DNA of 64,000 bases. Origin: an uncultured bacterium. GTDB lineage: Bacteria; Cyanobacteriota; Vampirovibrionia; Gastranaerophilales; Gastranaerophilaceae. The position numbers were made by a program, and so were the translations under genes. The notes under the pieces were generated by a model, which was not told the DNA's origin, did not search any database, and was given only the letters and a program-made list of their open reading frames with translations. Positions 1-7,969 of this stretch are shown one piece after another (position 1 is the stretch's first letter; each line of letters starts with the position of its first letter). The stretch covers positions 28,229 through 92,228 of the forward strand of contig CANENE010000009.1 of NCBI GenBank assembly GCA_947428835.1, in the 5' to 3' direction.

Positions 1-2012
1 AAGAAAATGGCGGCAAAATATATAGCTACAATTCACAGAAAAAATCTTCAAACCAAAGTTTCACACCTTCTGCAGGCAACAATACAACTTCTGTCGATAC
101 TACATCGGCTGCTAATACCACTGCAAATACAAATAATGAAAATAAAGATAATCAAGCAAACATAACAAATTTGCTTGACGAACAAGGAAATACCATAGGA
201 ACACAGGAAACAAACGGCAATATAACAATAAATAGATACAACGAAGGCAAAACAGTTGTCACAATGAATGGCAAAGACATTGAAATAGCCTATGAAAAAG
301 ATGGTGTATTTTATTATAGCCAGGCAGCAGATGGTAACTGGAGTCATAAAATTGAACAAGATGAAGATGGTAATTGGCAATATATTGAAATCAAATCCGA
401 AAAAGAAACCATTCCTCAAAGCTTAAGTATTGATGGAAACTATTTTAACGCGCTTACAAAAGATAGCCCTGAATATGCCCAAAGCCTTCAAACAAAAGCA
501 AATGAAATAGCAGATGCTAAAAAACCTGAAAAAGAAATTAAAAAACTTCTTAAAAGTAACGACATAAACGCAGTGGAAAAAATGGCAGTTTTAGAGCTTT
601 TGAATGATGAATACAGCGATGAAATCCAATCTGCTATGGCAACCAATGATATTATGCTCAAAAACGGCCTTGAAGAGCTGCTTAAATCTTATGATGTTAA
701 CACAGGAAGTTTGCCCATAGAAAGTATTATTACTTTTGAAAATTACTATATGGAATTGCAAAAAGACGATAGCATTACAGATAAAATTAAAGAAAAAGTA
801 TATGTTGATATTTATCTTCAAATTTATGAAAGAGCAGCAGAAAATGAAGATAGCGAACAAAAATTCAAAGATATAGATAACGCAAATAATTCGCTTCATT
901 ATTCAATCCCGGAACTTGCTGTTTTAATTCAACAAAAATACAGTAAATCGGACGAAACCACACGTTTGAAAAAACTTGTCAATGCTACAGGATATGATGA
1001 GCAAATCGAACAGGCGAAACAAAACCCGCTTGGCAATGCAGATACCTTAAAAGAAAAATATTTAACAGGCTCAAATAACAAAGAAACGCTTAAAACAATT
1101 TTAGATGGTGTAATTGCAGCTGAAAACGGTAAAGACGGACTAAAATATGAAGAAGCCATATATTTACTTTCCCAGGTTGAAGGTCTTGATAGCGCAAGAG
1201 GCTTGATTGAAAAGAATTTTAGAGAACTGGAAAAAGATGAACAAGAAAAATACATTACTTCTTTATTTAATACCCTTGCATATAGAAATGACACTGTAAA
1301 AGCCACTGCCGGTGAAGTAAAAGAAGCAAAAGTGCAGCAAAATTCCGAAAATAAAATAGACTATTATACATCTGCACCCGGAGATGATGTGTATATAAGA
1401 GCTTGCATAGTAGCAGACGAGCTTACACCCGACGACAGGATTAAAGTCTTAAAATGGCAAAAGTCTAACCAGGCATTTGACAGTCAGGTGAGTGAAATTC
1501 TTAAAGGATATTCAGGCGAACCTTTGGTTTCGGATGTTAAATCCATAGCTTCAAAAAACAACAGCAGTCTTGAAGATATCAAAAATTATCTTGAAGAATA
1601 TAATAAAATTGCAGATATTGAAGAACCATACCAATACTATAGTTCTTATGACAGCATGACAGGTTATACAGATATGATGATAAGCATCTTTAACTATAAA
1701 AAGGATGAATTTACAAAAGATAATATAGAAGAATATAACAAAATATTTGGTACAAATGATTTTATGCAGACATTAAAAATAAATTACGGCTATGTCTCAA
1801 CAGATAATGTCGCAGAATATCTTAAAGCCTTAAATTCTGTTGAATCCGCCTGTGGTATATCAGCCAAAGAACCAAGCCAGGATATGACAGATACATATTT
1901 AATAAATGATACACCCGAAAAAAATGTAAATTATATTCTCTATAACTGGCAATGCGGCAATATAGATGATGATATAGCTAAAGCACTTCTTATGAAAGCT
2001 GCAAATTCATAA
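1..2012 (+). CDS. Large hypothetical protein, 5' end outside window
   Basis: The reading frame is open from the first complete codon (position 3) to a TAA at 2010-2012, so at least 669 residues are present and the true start lies upstream; a TTG at 171 is only an internal leucine. The visible N-terminal part is a low-complexity Ser/Thr/Asn/Gln stretch that looks like a disordered linker. It is followed by a short region rich in G-N-W/G-N-T turns (about positions 180-420), then a long acidic, Lys/Glu-rich helical region without transmembrane segments. No catalytic motif or known domain is recognised. Codon use matches the neighbours. It is separated by 111 bp from the downstream transporter, which has its own promoter, so they are probably not one operon. 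Confidence 0.75.
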   Translation, partial: ENGGKIYSYNSQKKSSNQSFTPSAGNNTTSVDTTSAANTTANTNNENKDNQANITNLLDEQGNTIGTQETNGNITINRYNEGKTVVTMNGKDIEIAYEKDGVFYYSQAADGNWSHKIEQDEDGNWQYIEIKSEKETIPQSLSIDGNYFNALTKDSPEYAQSLQTKANEIADAKKPEKEIKKLLKSNDINAVEKMAVLELLNDEYSDEIQSAMATNDIMLKNGLEELLKSYDVNTGSLPIESIITFENYYMELQKDDSITDKIKEKVYVDIYLQIYERAAENEDSEQKFKDIDNANNSLHYSIPELAVLIQQKYSKSDETTRLKKLVNATGYDEQIEQAKQNPLGNADTLKEKYLTGSNNKETLKTILDGVIAAENGKDGLKYEEAIYLLSQVEGLDSARGLIEKNFRELEKDEQEKYITSLFNTLAYRNDTVKATAGEVKEAKVQQNSENKIDYYTSAPGDDVYIRACIVADELTPDDRIKVLKWQKSNQAFDSQVSEILKGYSGEPLVSDVKSIASKNNSSLEDIKNYLEEYNKIADIEEPYQYYSSYDSMTGYTDMMISIFNYKKDEFTKDNIEEYNKIFGTNDFMQTLKINYGYVSTDNVAEYLKALNSVESACGISAKEPSQDMTDTYLINDTPEKNVNYILYNWQCGNIDDDIAKALLMKAANS

Positions 2013-2060
2013 AAACATTTGGCAAAACTATCCTCATTCTAGGCTATTTTATTGACTTTC

Positions 2061-2090
2061 TTTGCAAAAAACACCAAAAAGTAGTAAAAT
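2061..2090 (+). promoter_or_regulatory. Candidate sigma-70 promoter of the symporter gene
   Basis: TTTGCA (2061-2066) and TAAAAT (2085-2090) are spaced by 18 bp and lie 33 bp upstream of the start codon at 2124. The ribosome binding site GAGGTAA follows at 2109-2115. This is a match by eye only. Confidence 0.4.
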
Positions 2091-2123
2091 ATATGAGCAT
2101 AGTATTATGAGGTAAATTGGCCA

Positions 2124-3455
2124 ATGGGCGTTCACATGCAAGTAATTATTGCTCTTCTTCTAGGTATAAAACGAAACGGACATATATTTATAGGGTTGCT
2201 ATTGGGGATTTTAACAGGCGTATTTTTCCCCCATGAAAGCTATCCTAATGTATATAATATCTTAAATTTCATAGGCCAGGCCTTTATCAATATAATACAG
2301 ATGGTAGTTTTGCCTTTAATTATAAGTGCAATAATAATCGGTATTTCAAATATAGGGGATTCTAAACAGCTTACTAAATTTGGAAGCAAAATGATTTTAT
2401 ACTATGGTATAATAACGGTTTTAGCAGTCACCATTGCAACAGCTGTTGCAATAATCCTAGAGCCGGGTTTAAGTGCTAAAGGACTTATTAACCCTGATAT
2501 TATGACACATATTCAAACATATGTATCTGATGCAATCCAATATCAAAAGGAAAATATGACCCAAATATTTATGGATTTAATTCCAAGAAATCCATTTTTG
2601 GCCCTTGCACAAGGTAAAATGATTCCAATTATCATTTTTGTTACAATTTTTGCAATAGCTTTAACTAAAGCAGGTGAAATCTCAAGACCTTTAGTATCTT
2701 TATTTGAAAGTATTTTTGCCGCAACAATGAAAGTAACGGATTGGATTATGTATCTTGCAGCACCCGGTATTTTTGCCCTAACTGCTGCATCTGTTTCAAA
2801 TTTCGGCATTGATGTTTTTCAAAATATCTCTAAATATGTAATTGCAATTGTTGCAGCTCTTTTAATTCAATTTTTCATCGTATACCCCCTTATGCTTAAG
2901 ATATTTTCAAAAGTACCTCCATTTAAGCTATTTGCTGCAATATCAGAAGCAATTATGGTAGCTTTTGGAACAGCAAGTTCTTCCGCAACTTTGCCTTTGA
3001 CAATCACCTGTTGCGAAAAGAAAGGAATTTCAAATAAAGTTTGCTCTTTTGTGCTTCCATTGGGCGCTACTTTAAATATGGACGGAACCGCAATCATCCA
3101 AACAATAGCTGTAATATTTTTAGCTCAAATGTATGGAATTGCTTTAACTCCTCTTTTAATTGCTGAAATTGCATTTTTAGCAATTATCGCTTCATCCACT
3201 TCAGCAGGAATTCCGGGTGCCGGACTTATTACTATTGCCCTTATTTTAAATGGCATTGGCCTTACTCCCGAACAACTTGTAGTTGGTTTTTCGCTGTTAT
3301 TTACTTTAGAGAGATTTTTAGATATGTTAAGAACCATCTGCAATGTAACTTCTGATGCTGTTGTTGCAGCAATTATTGCAGATAATGAAAATGAACTGAA
3401 TTATGAACTTCTTTTGGGAAAATCTCTTGAAACAAGTGAAAAACAAGAGGCATAA
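2124..3455 (+). CDS. Dicarboxylate/amino acid:cation symporter (DAACS family)
   Basis: A 443-residue secondary transporter of the glutamate/dicarboxylate:Na+ or H+ symporter family, placed in the inner membrane. The sequence is almost entirely hydrophobic helices. The family's transport core is intact: the serine-rich hairpin 1 (AFGTASSSATLPLT), the helix-7 motif GATLNMDGTA and the hairpin 2 segment STSAGIPGAG. The motif NMDGT binds cation and substrate in GltPh-type proteins. The start at 2124 is chosen because GAGGTAA sits 8 bp upstream; a second in-frame ATG at 2136 is possible. The substrate (glutamate, aspartate, succinate or serine) cannot be read from sequence by eye. The next gene, rlmH, begins only 3 bp after its stop, so the two are probably cotranscribed. 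Confidence 0.9.
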   Translation: MGVHMQVIIALLLGIKRNGHIFIGLLLGILTGVFFPHESYPNVYNILNFIGQAFINIIQMVVLPLIISAIIIGISNIGDSKQLTKFGSKMILYYGIITVLAVTIATAVAIILEPGLSAKGLINPDIMTHIQTYVSDAIQYQKENMTQIFMDLIPRNPFLALAQGKMIPIIIFVTIFAIALTKAGEISRPLVSLFESIFAATMKVTDWIMYLAAPGIFALTAASVSNFGIDVFQNISKYVIAIVAALLIQFFIVYPLMLKIFSKVPPFKLFAAISEAIMVAFGTASSSATLPLTITCCEKKGISNKVCSFVLPLGATLNMDGTAIIQTIAVIFLAQMYGIALTPLLIAEIAFLAIIASSTSAGIPGAGLITIALILNGIGLTPEQLVVGFSLLFTLERFLDMLRTICNVTSDAVVAAIIADNENELNYELLLGKSLETSEKQEA

Positions 3456-3458
3456 AAT

Positions 3459-3875
3459 TTGAATATCAAAATTATTCTTGAAGGAAAGTTAAAAGAAAGT
3501 TTCTATCATAAAGGCGCTTTGGAATACCAAAAGCGTCTTTTAAACAGAGTTGAAATTATTGAATGTGATAGTATATTGAATCTTATTAAAAACAAAAAAA
3601 ATAGTTTCATTATAACTCTTGAAATAGAAGGTAAGGCTCTAAGCAGTATTGAATTTGCAAATAAATTAAAAGAAATTGAAAATGACGGATATTATAATGA
3701 AATCTTATTTTTAATAGGCGGAGCAGAAGGACTTAATAAAGAAACCAAAGCACTATCCGATTTTAAATTTTCAATGTCAAAATTAACTTTTTTACACCAG
3801 GAAGCAGTCTTGATATTGATAGAGCAAATTTATAGAGCTTATAGAATTTTAAACAATGAACCGTATCACAAATAA
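3459..3875 (+). CDS. rlmH: 23S rRNA (pseudouridine1915-N3)-methyltransferase RlmH
   Basis: A 138-residue SPOUT-class methyltransferase that methylates pseudouridine 1915 in helix 69 of 23S rRNA using S-adenosylmethionine. The trefoil-knot SAM site is visible as FLIGGAEGL near residue 85. The highly conserved C-terminus runs from LTFLHQEAVLILIEQIYRAY to NNEPYHK, the family's signature ending. The length is slightly under the usual 155-160 residues. The start codon is TTG at 3459, preceded by AAGAGG at 3445-3450; no ATG fits. It lies between the symporter and the nucleoside phosphorylase with very short gaps, suggesting one transcription unit. Confidence 0.9.
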   Translation: MNIKIILEGKLKESFYHKGALEYQKRLLNRVEIIECDSILNLIKNKKNSFIITLEIEGKALSSIEFANKLKEIENDGYYNEILFLIGGAEGLNKETKALSDFKFSMSKLTFLHQEAVLILIEQIYRAYRILNNEPYHK

Positions 3876-3893
3876 TATTAAAGCGAGGAAAAT

Positions 3894-5204
3894 ATGAGAG
3901 CAGTTGATTTAATCCAAAAGAAAAAAGATGGTTTTGAACACACCAAAGAAGAAATAGATTTTTTGGTTTCAAGCTATACAAAAGGCGAATTGCCTGATTA
4001 TCAAATGTCAGCCTGGCTTATGGCAGTATGCTTTAAAGGACTTACGGACGAAGAAACCGCTTATCTCACCCAAAGCTTTGTAGATAGCGGCGATATTTTG
4101 GATTTTTCAAATATATGCGACAACACCGCAGATAAACACTCTACAGGTGGCGTAGGCGATAAAGTCACACTTGTTTTAATTCCAATACTAGCTTGTCTTG
4201 GGATTTATTGCGCAAAATTATCAGGAAGAGGTCTTGGTTTTACAGGAGGCACAATAGATAAACTTGAATCAATTCCCGGGTTTAAGACAGAACTTACAAA
4301 TGAAGATTTCTTCAATCAAATTAAAACCATAGGTGCTGCTATATCTTCTCAAAGCCCAAATCTTACCCCTGCAGATGGTAAAATCTATGCTCTAAGAGAC
4401 GTAACAGCAACAGTCGATAATAAATCCCTTATCTGTGCTTCAGTTGTTTCAAAAAAGATAGCTTCAGGTGCTACATCTATTGTACTTGATGTAAAATACG
4501 GCGAAGGTGCATTTATTAAAACTCCTGATGAAGCAATAGAGCTTGGTGAATTAATGAAAAAAACAGGATCGCTTTTAAACAGAAAAATAGATTACATTGT
4601 TTCATCAATGGTTCAGCCATTGGGGATGAGCATTGGAAACAGTGTTGAAGTCATTGAAAGTATTGAATTTTTAAAGGGAATGTGCAAAAAAGATTTATAC
4701 GAAGTCACTTTAGAACTTGCGGCAAAGACCTTGATTAATTGTAATAAAGCTAAAAGCTATGAAGAAGCTAAAGAAATGCTTGATAAATCAATTGAAAACA
4801 AGGCAGCTTTAGAGAAATTTAAAGAAATCATAGAAGCTCAAGGCGGAAATAAAGATGTAGTAGACGATTACGGCCTATTTAATGTAGGAAAAAATATATA
4901 CAATATAAAAGCTCAAAAAAGAGGTTACATAAATAAATTAGATGCTCTAAAAATTGCACATAGCGCAAAACTCCTTGGCGCAGGAAGAGATAAAAAATCA
5001 GACAATATTGATTTTGGAGCAGGAATTTTACTTTATAAAAAAATCGGCGATTTTGTTGAAGAAGGCGAAAATTTAGCACAACTATACTATAATGAAGTCG
5101 ACAAGGACAAAATTAAGCAAGCAGCTATAGAAGCGCAATCAGCCTTTGAAATACAAGAAAATAAAGTTGATATTTCAAACTATCAGGCAATTTATAAAAA
5201 ATAA
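3894..5204 (+). CDS. pdp: Pyrimidine-nucleoside (thymidine) phosphorylase
   Basis: A 436-residue class II nucleoside phosphorylase that cleaves uridine, deoxyuridine and thymidine with phosphate to a free base and (deoxy)ribose-1-phosphate. The N-terminal alpha domain begins MRAVDLIQKKKDG. The phosphate-binding signature KHSTGGVGDKVTLVLIP is near residue 80, followed by KLSGRGLGFTGGTIDKLES, and the C-terminal PYNP domain is complete. Length and motifs fit the Gram-positive-type enzyme (Pdp) as well as DeoA; the symbol pdp is a choice. Start at 3894 follows AGCGAGGAAAAT. A deoC gene at 14.6 kb could take deoxyribose-5-phosphate onward in the same salvage route, although a phosphopentomutase is not seen here. 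Converges on nrdG with only 8 bp between stops. Confidence 0.9.
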   Translation: MRAVDLIQKKKDGFEHTKEEIDFLVSSYTKGELPDYQMSAWLMAVCFKGLTDEETAYLTQSFVDSGDILDFSNICDNTADKHSTGGVGDKVTLVLIPILACLGIYCAKLSGRGLGFTGGTIDKLESIPGFKTELTNEDFFNQIKTIGAAISSQSPNLTPADGKIYALRDVTATVDNKSLICASVVSKKIASGATSIVLDVKYGEGAFIKTPDEAIELGELMKKTGSLLNRKIDYIVSSMVQPLGMSIGNSVEVIESIEFLKGMCKKDLYEVTLELAAKTLINCNKAKSYEEAKEMLDKSIENKAALEKFKEIIEAQGGNKDVVDDYGLFNVGKNIYNIKAQKRGYINKLDALKIAHSAKLLGAGRDKKSDNIDFGAGILLYKKIGDFVEEGENLAQLYYNEVDKDKIKQAAIEAQSAFEIQENKVDISNYQAIYKK

Positions 5205-5212
5205 CTTACATG

Positions 5213-5707
5213 TTATTTGCTTTCATATAGCACAACTTTTTGTTCTTGAAGTGACTTTTGAACATCAATAATTCTTTGGTTAGAACTTCCTATCCAATGA
5301 AGGTTGTTGTCATTCAATTCTTTTACAAATTCGCCATCTACAAGAACATCGATATCTTTTACATCAACTGATTTTATAACTTCTTCCCAAAGATAGCCCG
5401 TATAAAGCCATACGGTCTTATTTGGGTATTGTTGTTTCACTTTGTTTGCAAGCCTTAAAACGGTTTCGCGGTTAAAAGGATGTAAAGGGTCACCGCCTGA
5501 AAATGTAATGCCTGCCACATAATCATTATTTAAATCTTCAAAAAGTTCTTTTTCGGCAGCTTCATCAAATTCAATTCCGCCTGCGACATCCCAGGTTTCA
5601 GGGTTTTGGCATCCTTCGCAGCAATGCGTACATCCGGCAGTCCAAAGAACAACTCTTAAACCTTCCCCATTTAACATATCATCTTTTGTAATATTGTGAT
5701 AGTTCAT
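5213..5707 (-). CDS. nrdG: Anaerobic ribonucleotide reductase activating protein
   Basis: A 164-residue radical SAM activase that installs the glycyl radical on NrdD. The [4Fe-4S] motif C-x3-C-x2-C is at Cys26, Cys30 and Cys33 (TAGCTHCCEGCQNPETWD), and the glycine-rich SAM motif FSGGDPLHP follows. Length is typical. The start at 5707 is preferred over an upstream in-frame ATG at 5800 because AAGGAGC precedes it at the right distance and the family begins at this MNYHNI-type sequence; the extra 31 residues would run through a REP-like repeat. Its partner nrdD lies 2.3 kb upstream on the same strand, with a prepilin gene and an XRE regulator inserted between, so nrdG needs its own transcription or read-through. 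Confidence 0.93.
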   Translation of the reverse strand: MNYHNITKDDMLNGEGLRVVLWTAGCTHCCEGCQNPETWDVAGGIEFDEAAEKELFEDLNNDYVAGITFSGGDPLHPFNRETVLRLANKVKQQYPNKTVWLYTGYLWEEVIKSVDVKDIDVLVDGEFVKELNDNNLHWIGSSNQRIIDVQKSLQEQKVVLYESK

Positions 5708-5783
5708 ATTTATAAGCTCCTTTTTATTATTATATTGCAAAAAATACATGCCATAAAAGTACTTTAAAATACTTAATGTTTTT

Positions 5784-5822
5784 GTCATTGCGAGAGGCAA
5801 TTTATTGCCTCATGACAATCCA
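5784..5822. repeat. REP-like palindromic repeat, copy 1
   Basis: GTCATTGCGAGAGGCAA, a short loop, then TTGCCTC and ACAATCCA. The arms GAGGCAA and TTGCCTC form a hairpin. A nearly identical element is at 51815-51853, and eroded forms are found next to other prepilin terminators. It directly abuts the terminator of prepilin gene 1. Confidence 0.75.
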
Positions 5823-5824
5823 TA

Positions 5825-5853
5825 AAAAAAGCACCCTTGAAAATCAAAGGTGC
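5825..5853 (-). terminator. Rho-independent terminator of prepilin gene 1
   Basis: On the minus strand GCACCTTTGA, loop TTT, TCAAGGGTGC makes a 10-bp stem with one G-U pair, followed by seven T. It follows the conserved 3' box at 5856-5882. Confidence 0.85.
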
Positions 5854-5855
5854 AC

Positions 5856-5882
5856 AATCTAACACAAAAAATAACATGAAAC
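5856..5882 (-). repeat. Conserved 3' box of the prepilin family, copy 1
   Basis: Minus-strand sequence GTTTCATGTTATTTTTTGTG followed by TTAGATT, overlapping the last coding bases and the region before the terminator. Near-identical copies follow prepilin genes 2 (36264-36291) and 4 (62404-62430). Prepilin 3 keeps only GTGTTAGATT (56273-56282). Confidence 0.8.
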
Positions 5883-5885
5883 TTA

Positions 5886-7454
5886 TTAATCTAATTCGCC
5901 GCTGTAATCATCGCCATCATAAACACAGCGAGCCGAAAAACCTCTTGTATTTTTATGAAATGTATATTCCGTAAATGAATTCATCCTAAGATAATATGCA
6001 TATTTTGTATTTTCATTAACGGAATCCATAGACAATATCATCATTGGCTCACAAAAAGAATCGCCAAAAGTATTTTTACATTCATCTATTCCAAAGCAAA
6101 CAGCTGACCCTGAAACAGATCCAACAGTATCTTGCTTAGAATATGCATCATCACAAAATTGAAGACCGTTATTGCCCCTGCCTCTTGAAATATAATTTAT
6201 ATTTCTTGCCCAACCGTTTAATTCAATCCTTTTTGGAAGTCTCCAATAGCCTTTATATTTATCATTAGAATTCCACTCAAGGCACGACCTTCTTGCAGCC
6301 TCCCACTGGCAGACTGTTCTTGTACAGCCCGAATAATTACCGTCATCTGTACAATATGCTCCCATTCTTCCATTCCAACAGCATAAACTTTCAGATGCTT
6401 TAGGGCAAACAGTATATTTGCTTCTTTGAAAATTTACAACACTTGCTGCAATATCAGGGCCTTGTGGGTCTCCAACATTAAATTTTGTCACACAAACATT
6501 TTTATAACCATCATTATATTTCTTCTCTATAAACATAGTGTATAGTGCAACTTTATCGCAATCCGCCTGACTTTGAGGCTCTTTTGCTTTTATTTCAGGC
6601 TCTTCTTCATCGGGTTTTTGGACAACAGTATAATCATTTAACCCATCATAGACACACCTTGCAGAAATAGCCAAATTATCATCACTACGCCATATCTTTT
6701 TATCGACAGAAGATAACATTGAGGCATGGGTTGTTGATGTTGTTTTTTCGGACAACCAGGTATATCCGGGTCTGCAGCTTCCATATGGCGAACCGATACA
6801 TTTTTCATTTATATACATACATCCGTTCATTCCATCTCTTGATTGCCCGTTATCACTACATAATTGTAAACCGTTTTTGCCTTCAGCGATTTGCAAGGTG
6901 GCAAAATTCTCAATCCAACCTTGTGCTTCTGCCGAATTTGGAAGTCTCCAATATCCGGCTTTACTTCCGTTTGGGGCATATTGTGCGCAGCTTAAATCTG
7001 CTGCTTTCCATTGGCACACAGTTCTTGTACATCCGCTGTATGAAATGCTGTTATTATTTGTAGTACAAGGGTTTGCGGTTTGACCTTTCCAGCAACAGTT
7101 GCCTGACAATGAACAAGTTTGCCCTACCGAAAGCTCTTGCGCGTGCCCAGAAACAGCTACTCCTCCATCTTCTGTGTTATCACCTATATTATATCTTGTG
7201 ACGCAGATATTATTAGTCCCATCATTCATAGAAGCCGGGATAAAAAGAGCATTAAATTTATCACAATCAGTTTGAGATTTTGGCGCATTATTTTTAAGCT
7301 CAAGATTACTGCCGCCTTGTGAAAAACTTCCGACAGTTATATCAGATGCTTTGAGTTTCTTTGTGATAATCGGAGCAAACGCTCCAACTAAAAGTGAAAT
7401 TATAATCAATGTAATAAGAAGCTCTATCAGGCTAAACGCTTTAATTTTAATCAT
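5886..7454 (-). CDS. Prepilin-like protein with two Lcl_C/DUF1566-type repeats (prepilin 1)
   Basis: A 522-residue predicted type IV pilin/pseudopilin. The N-terminus MIKIKAFSLIELLITL carries the prepilin-peptidase pattern: cleavage would fall between Ala6 and Phe7, with Glu5 of the mature chain present, then a hydrophobic helix ending at AFAPIITKKLKAS. Two Cys-rich repeats follow, at about residues 60-275 and 290-515. Each runs from CDK..F through CV...YN.GD, CCW, RT.CQW, WRLP and GLQ.C to ARCVYDG. The WRLP and ARCV motifs resemble Lcl_C (DUF1566), a C-type-lectin-like fold; that assignment is by eye. The start at 7454 is chosen for AAAGGAA 9 bp upstream and the prepilin context; an in-frame ATG at 7535 would add 27 residues. 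Divergent from an XRE regulator gene at 7590. Confidence 0.85.
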   Translation of the reverse strand: MIKIKAFSLIELLITLIIISLLVGAFAPIITKKLKASDITVGSFSQGGSNLELKNNAPKSQTDCDKFNALFIPASMNDGTNNICVTRYNIGDNTEDGGVAVSGHAQELSVGQTCSLSGNCCWKGQTANPCTTNNNSISYSGCTRTVCQWKAADLSCAQYAPNGSKAGYWRLPNSAEAQGWIENFATLQIAEGKNGLQLCSDNGQSRDGMNGCMYINEKCIGSPYGSCRPGYTWLSEKTTSTTHASMLSSVDKKIWRSDDNLAISARCVYDGLNDYTVVQKPDEEEPEIKAKEPQSQADCDKVALYTMFIEKKYNDGYKNVCVTKFNVGDPQGPDIAASVVNFQRSKYTVCPKASESLCCWNGRMGAYCTDDGNYSGCTRTVCQWEAARRSCLEWNSNDKYKGYWRLPKRIELNGWARNINYISRGRGNNGLQFCDDAYSKQDTVGSVSGSAVCFGIDECKNTFGDSFCEPMMILSMDSVNENTKYAYYLRMNSFTEYTFHKNTRGFSARCVYDGDDYSGELD

Positions 7455-7506
7455 CAACGAAATTCCTTTAATTTTAGTTATATTGCCAAAAACAATCTTA
7501 TTAATT

Positions 7507-7535
7507 AATATATTACATGAAACATAAATAGTCAA
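7507..7535 (-). promoter_or_regulatory. Candidate promoter of prepilin gene 1
   Basis: On the minus strand TTGACT (7535-7530) and TATATT (7512-7507) are separated by 17 bp and lie about 50 bp upstream of the prepilin start. The region is shared with the divergent XRE gene, so a regulator bound here could act on both. Confidence 0.55.
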
Positions 7536-7589
7536 TATTATATCGCATTTGATATTAAATTACTCAACCCGATAGCCTAAAATATATTT

Positions 7590-7922
7590 ATGCACAATAC
7601 AAAAATTAAAAAAGAATTGGGTTTAAGAATTAAATCCTATAGAAAGCAAATCGGAAAAACCCAGGAAGAATTCAGTTATTTGTTAGGCATAGAGCAGGCA
7701 AATTTATCCAAAATAGAAAATGGCAAATCGTTCCCCGATATCACAACATTATGCACTATTATTCAAAAGACATCCGTATCTGTTGAATTTTTGCTCGGAT
7801 TTTTAAAAAAAGATTTAGAAAAACAAACTTCAATTGATGAAAAATTATTTGAACTTATTATAAATCTGCCTGAAGAAATTAAAGTAAATCTTAAAAATTT
7901 ATTATTTTCCATAAAAAAATAG
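7590..7922 (+). CDS. XRE-family HTH transcriptional regulator (beside prepilin 1)
   Basis: A 110-residue protein with an N-terminal Cro/C1-type helix-turn-helix at about residues 9-65: RIKSYRKQIGKTQEEFSYLL, then EQANLSKIENGKSFPDI, where helix 3 and the conserved E-N-G turn are clear. The C-terminal 40 residues are acidic and helical, perhaps for dimerisation. No ribosome binding site precedes the ATG; a TAAAAT at 7578-7583 lies only 6 bp upstream, so the transcript could be leaderless. It is divergent from prepilin 1 with a 135-bp gap, and I infer that it regulates that gene and itself. XRE genes sit in the same position beside prepilins 2 and 3. Confidence 0.85.
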   Translation: MHNTKIKKELGLRIKSYRKQIGKTQEEFSYLLGIEQANLSKIENGKSFPDITTLCTIIQKTSVSVEFLLGFLKKDLEKQTSIDEKLFELIINLPEEIKVNLKNLLFSIKK

Positions 7923-7953
7923 TCCATAGACATCCAATCTAAAGACTATTTTT
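7915..7953. terminator. Bidirectional terminator between XRE 1 and nrdD
   Basis: AAAAATAGTC and GACTATTTTT form a 10-bp stem around a 19-nt loop. Each arm offers a short T-run for one of the two convergent genes. Confidence 0.65.
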
Positions 7954-7969
7954 ATAACTTATGTTTAAC

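Noticed and set aside
5856..5882. Integron attC site as explanation for the conserved 3' box
   Set aside because: The box lacks the paired R and L core sites and the long imperfect stem of attC, and no integrase gene is present.
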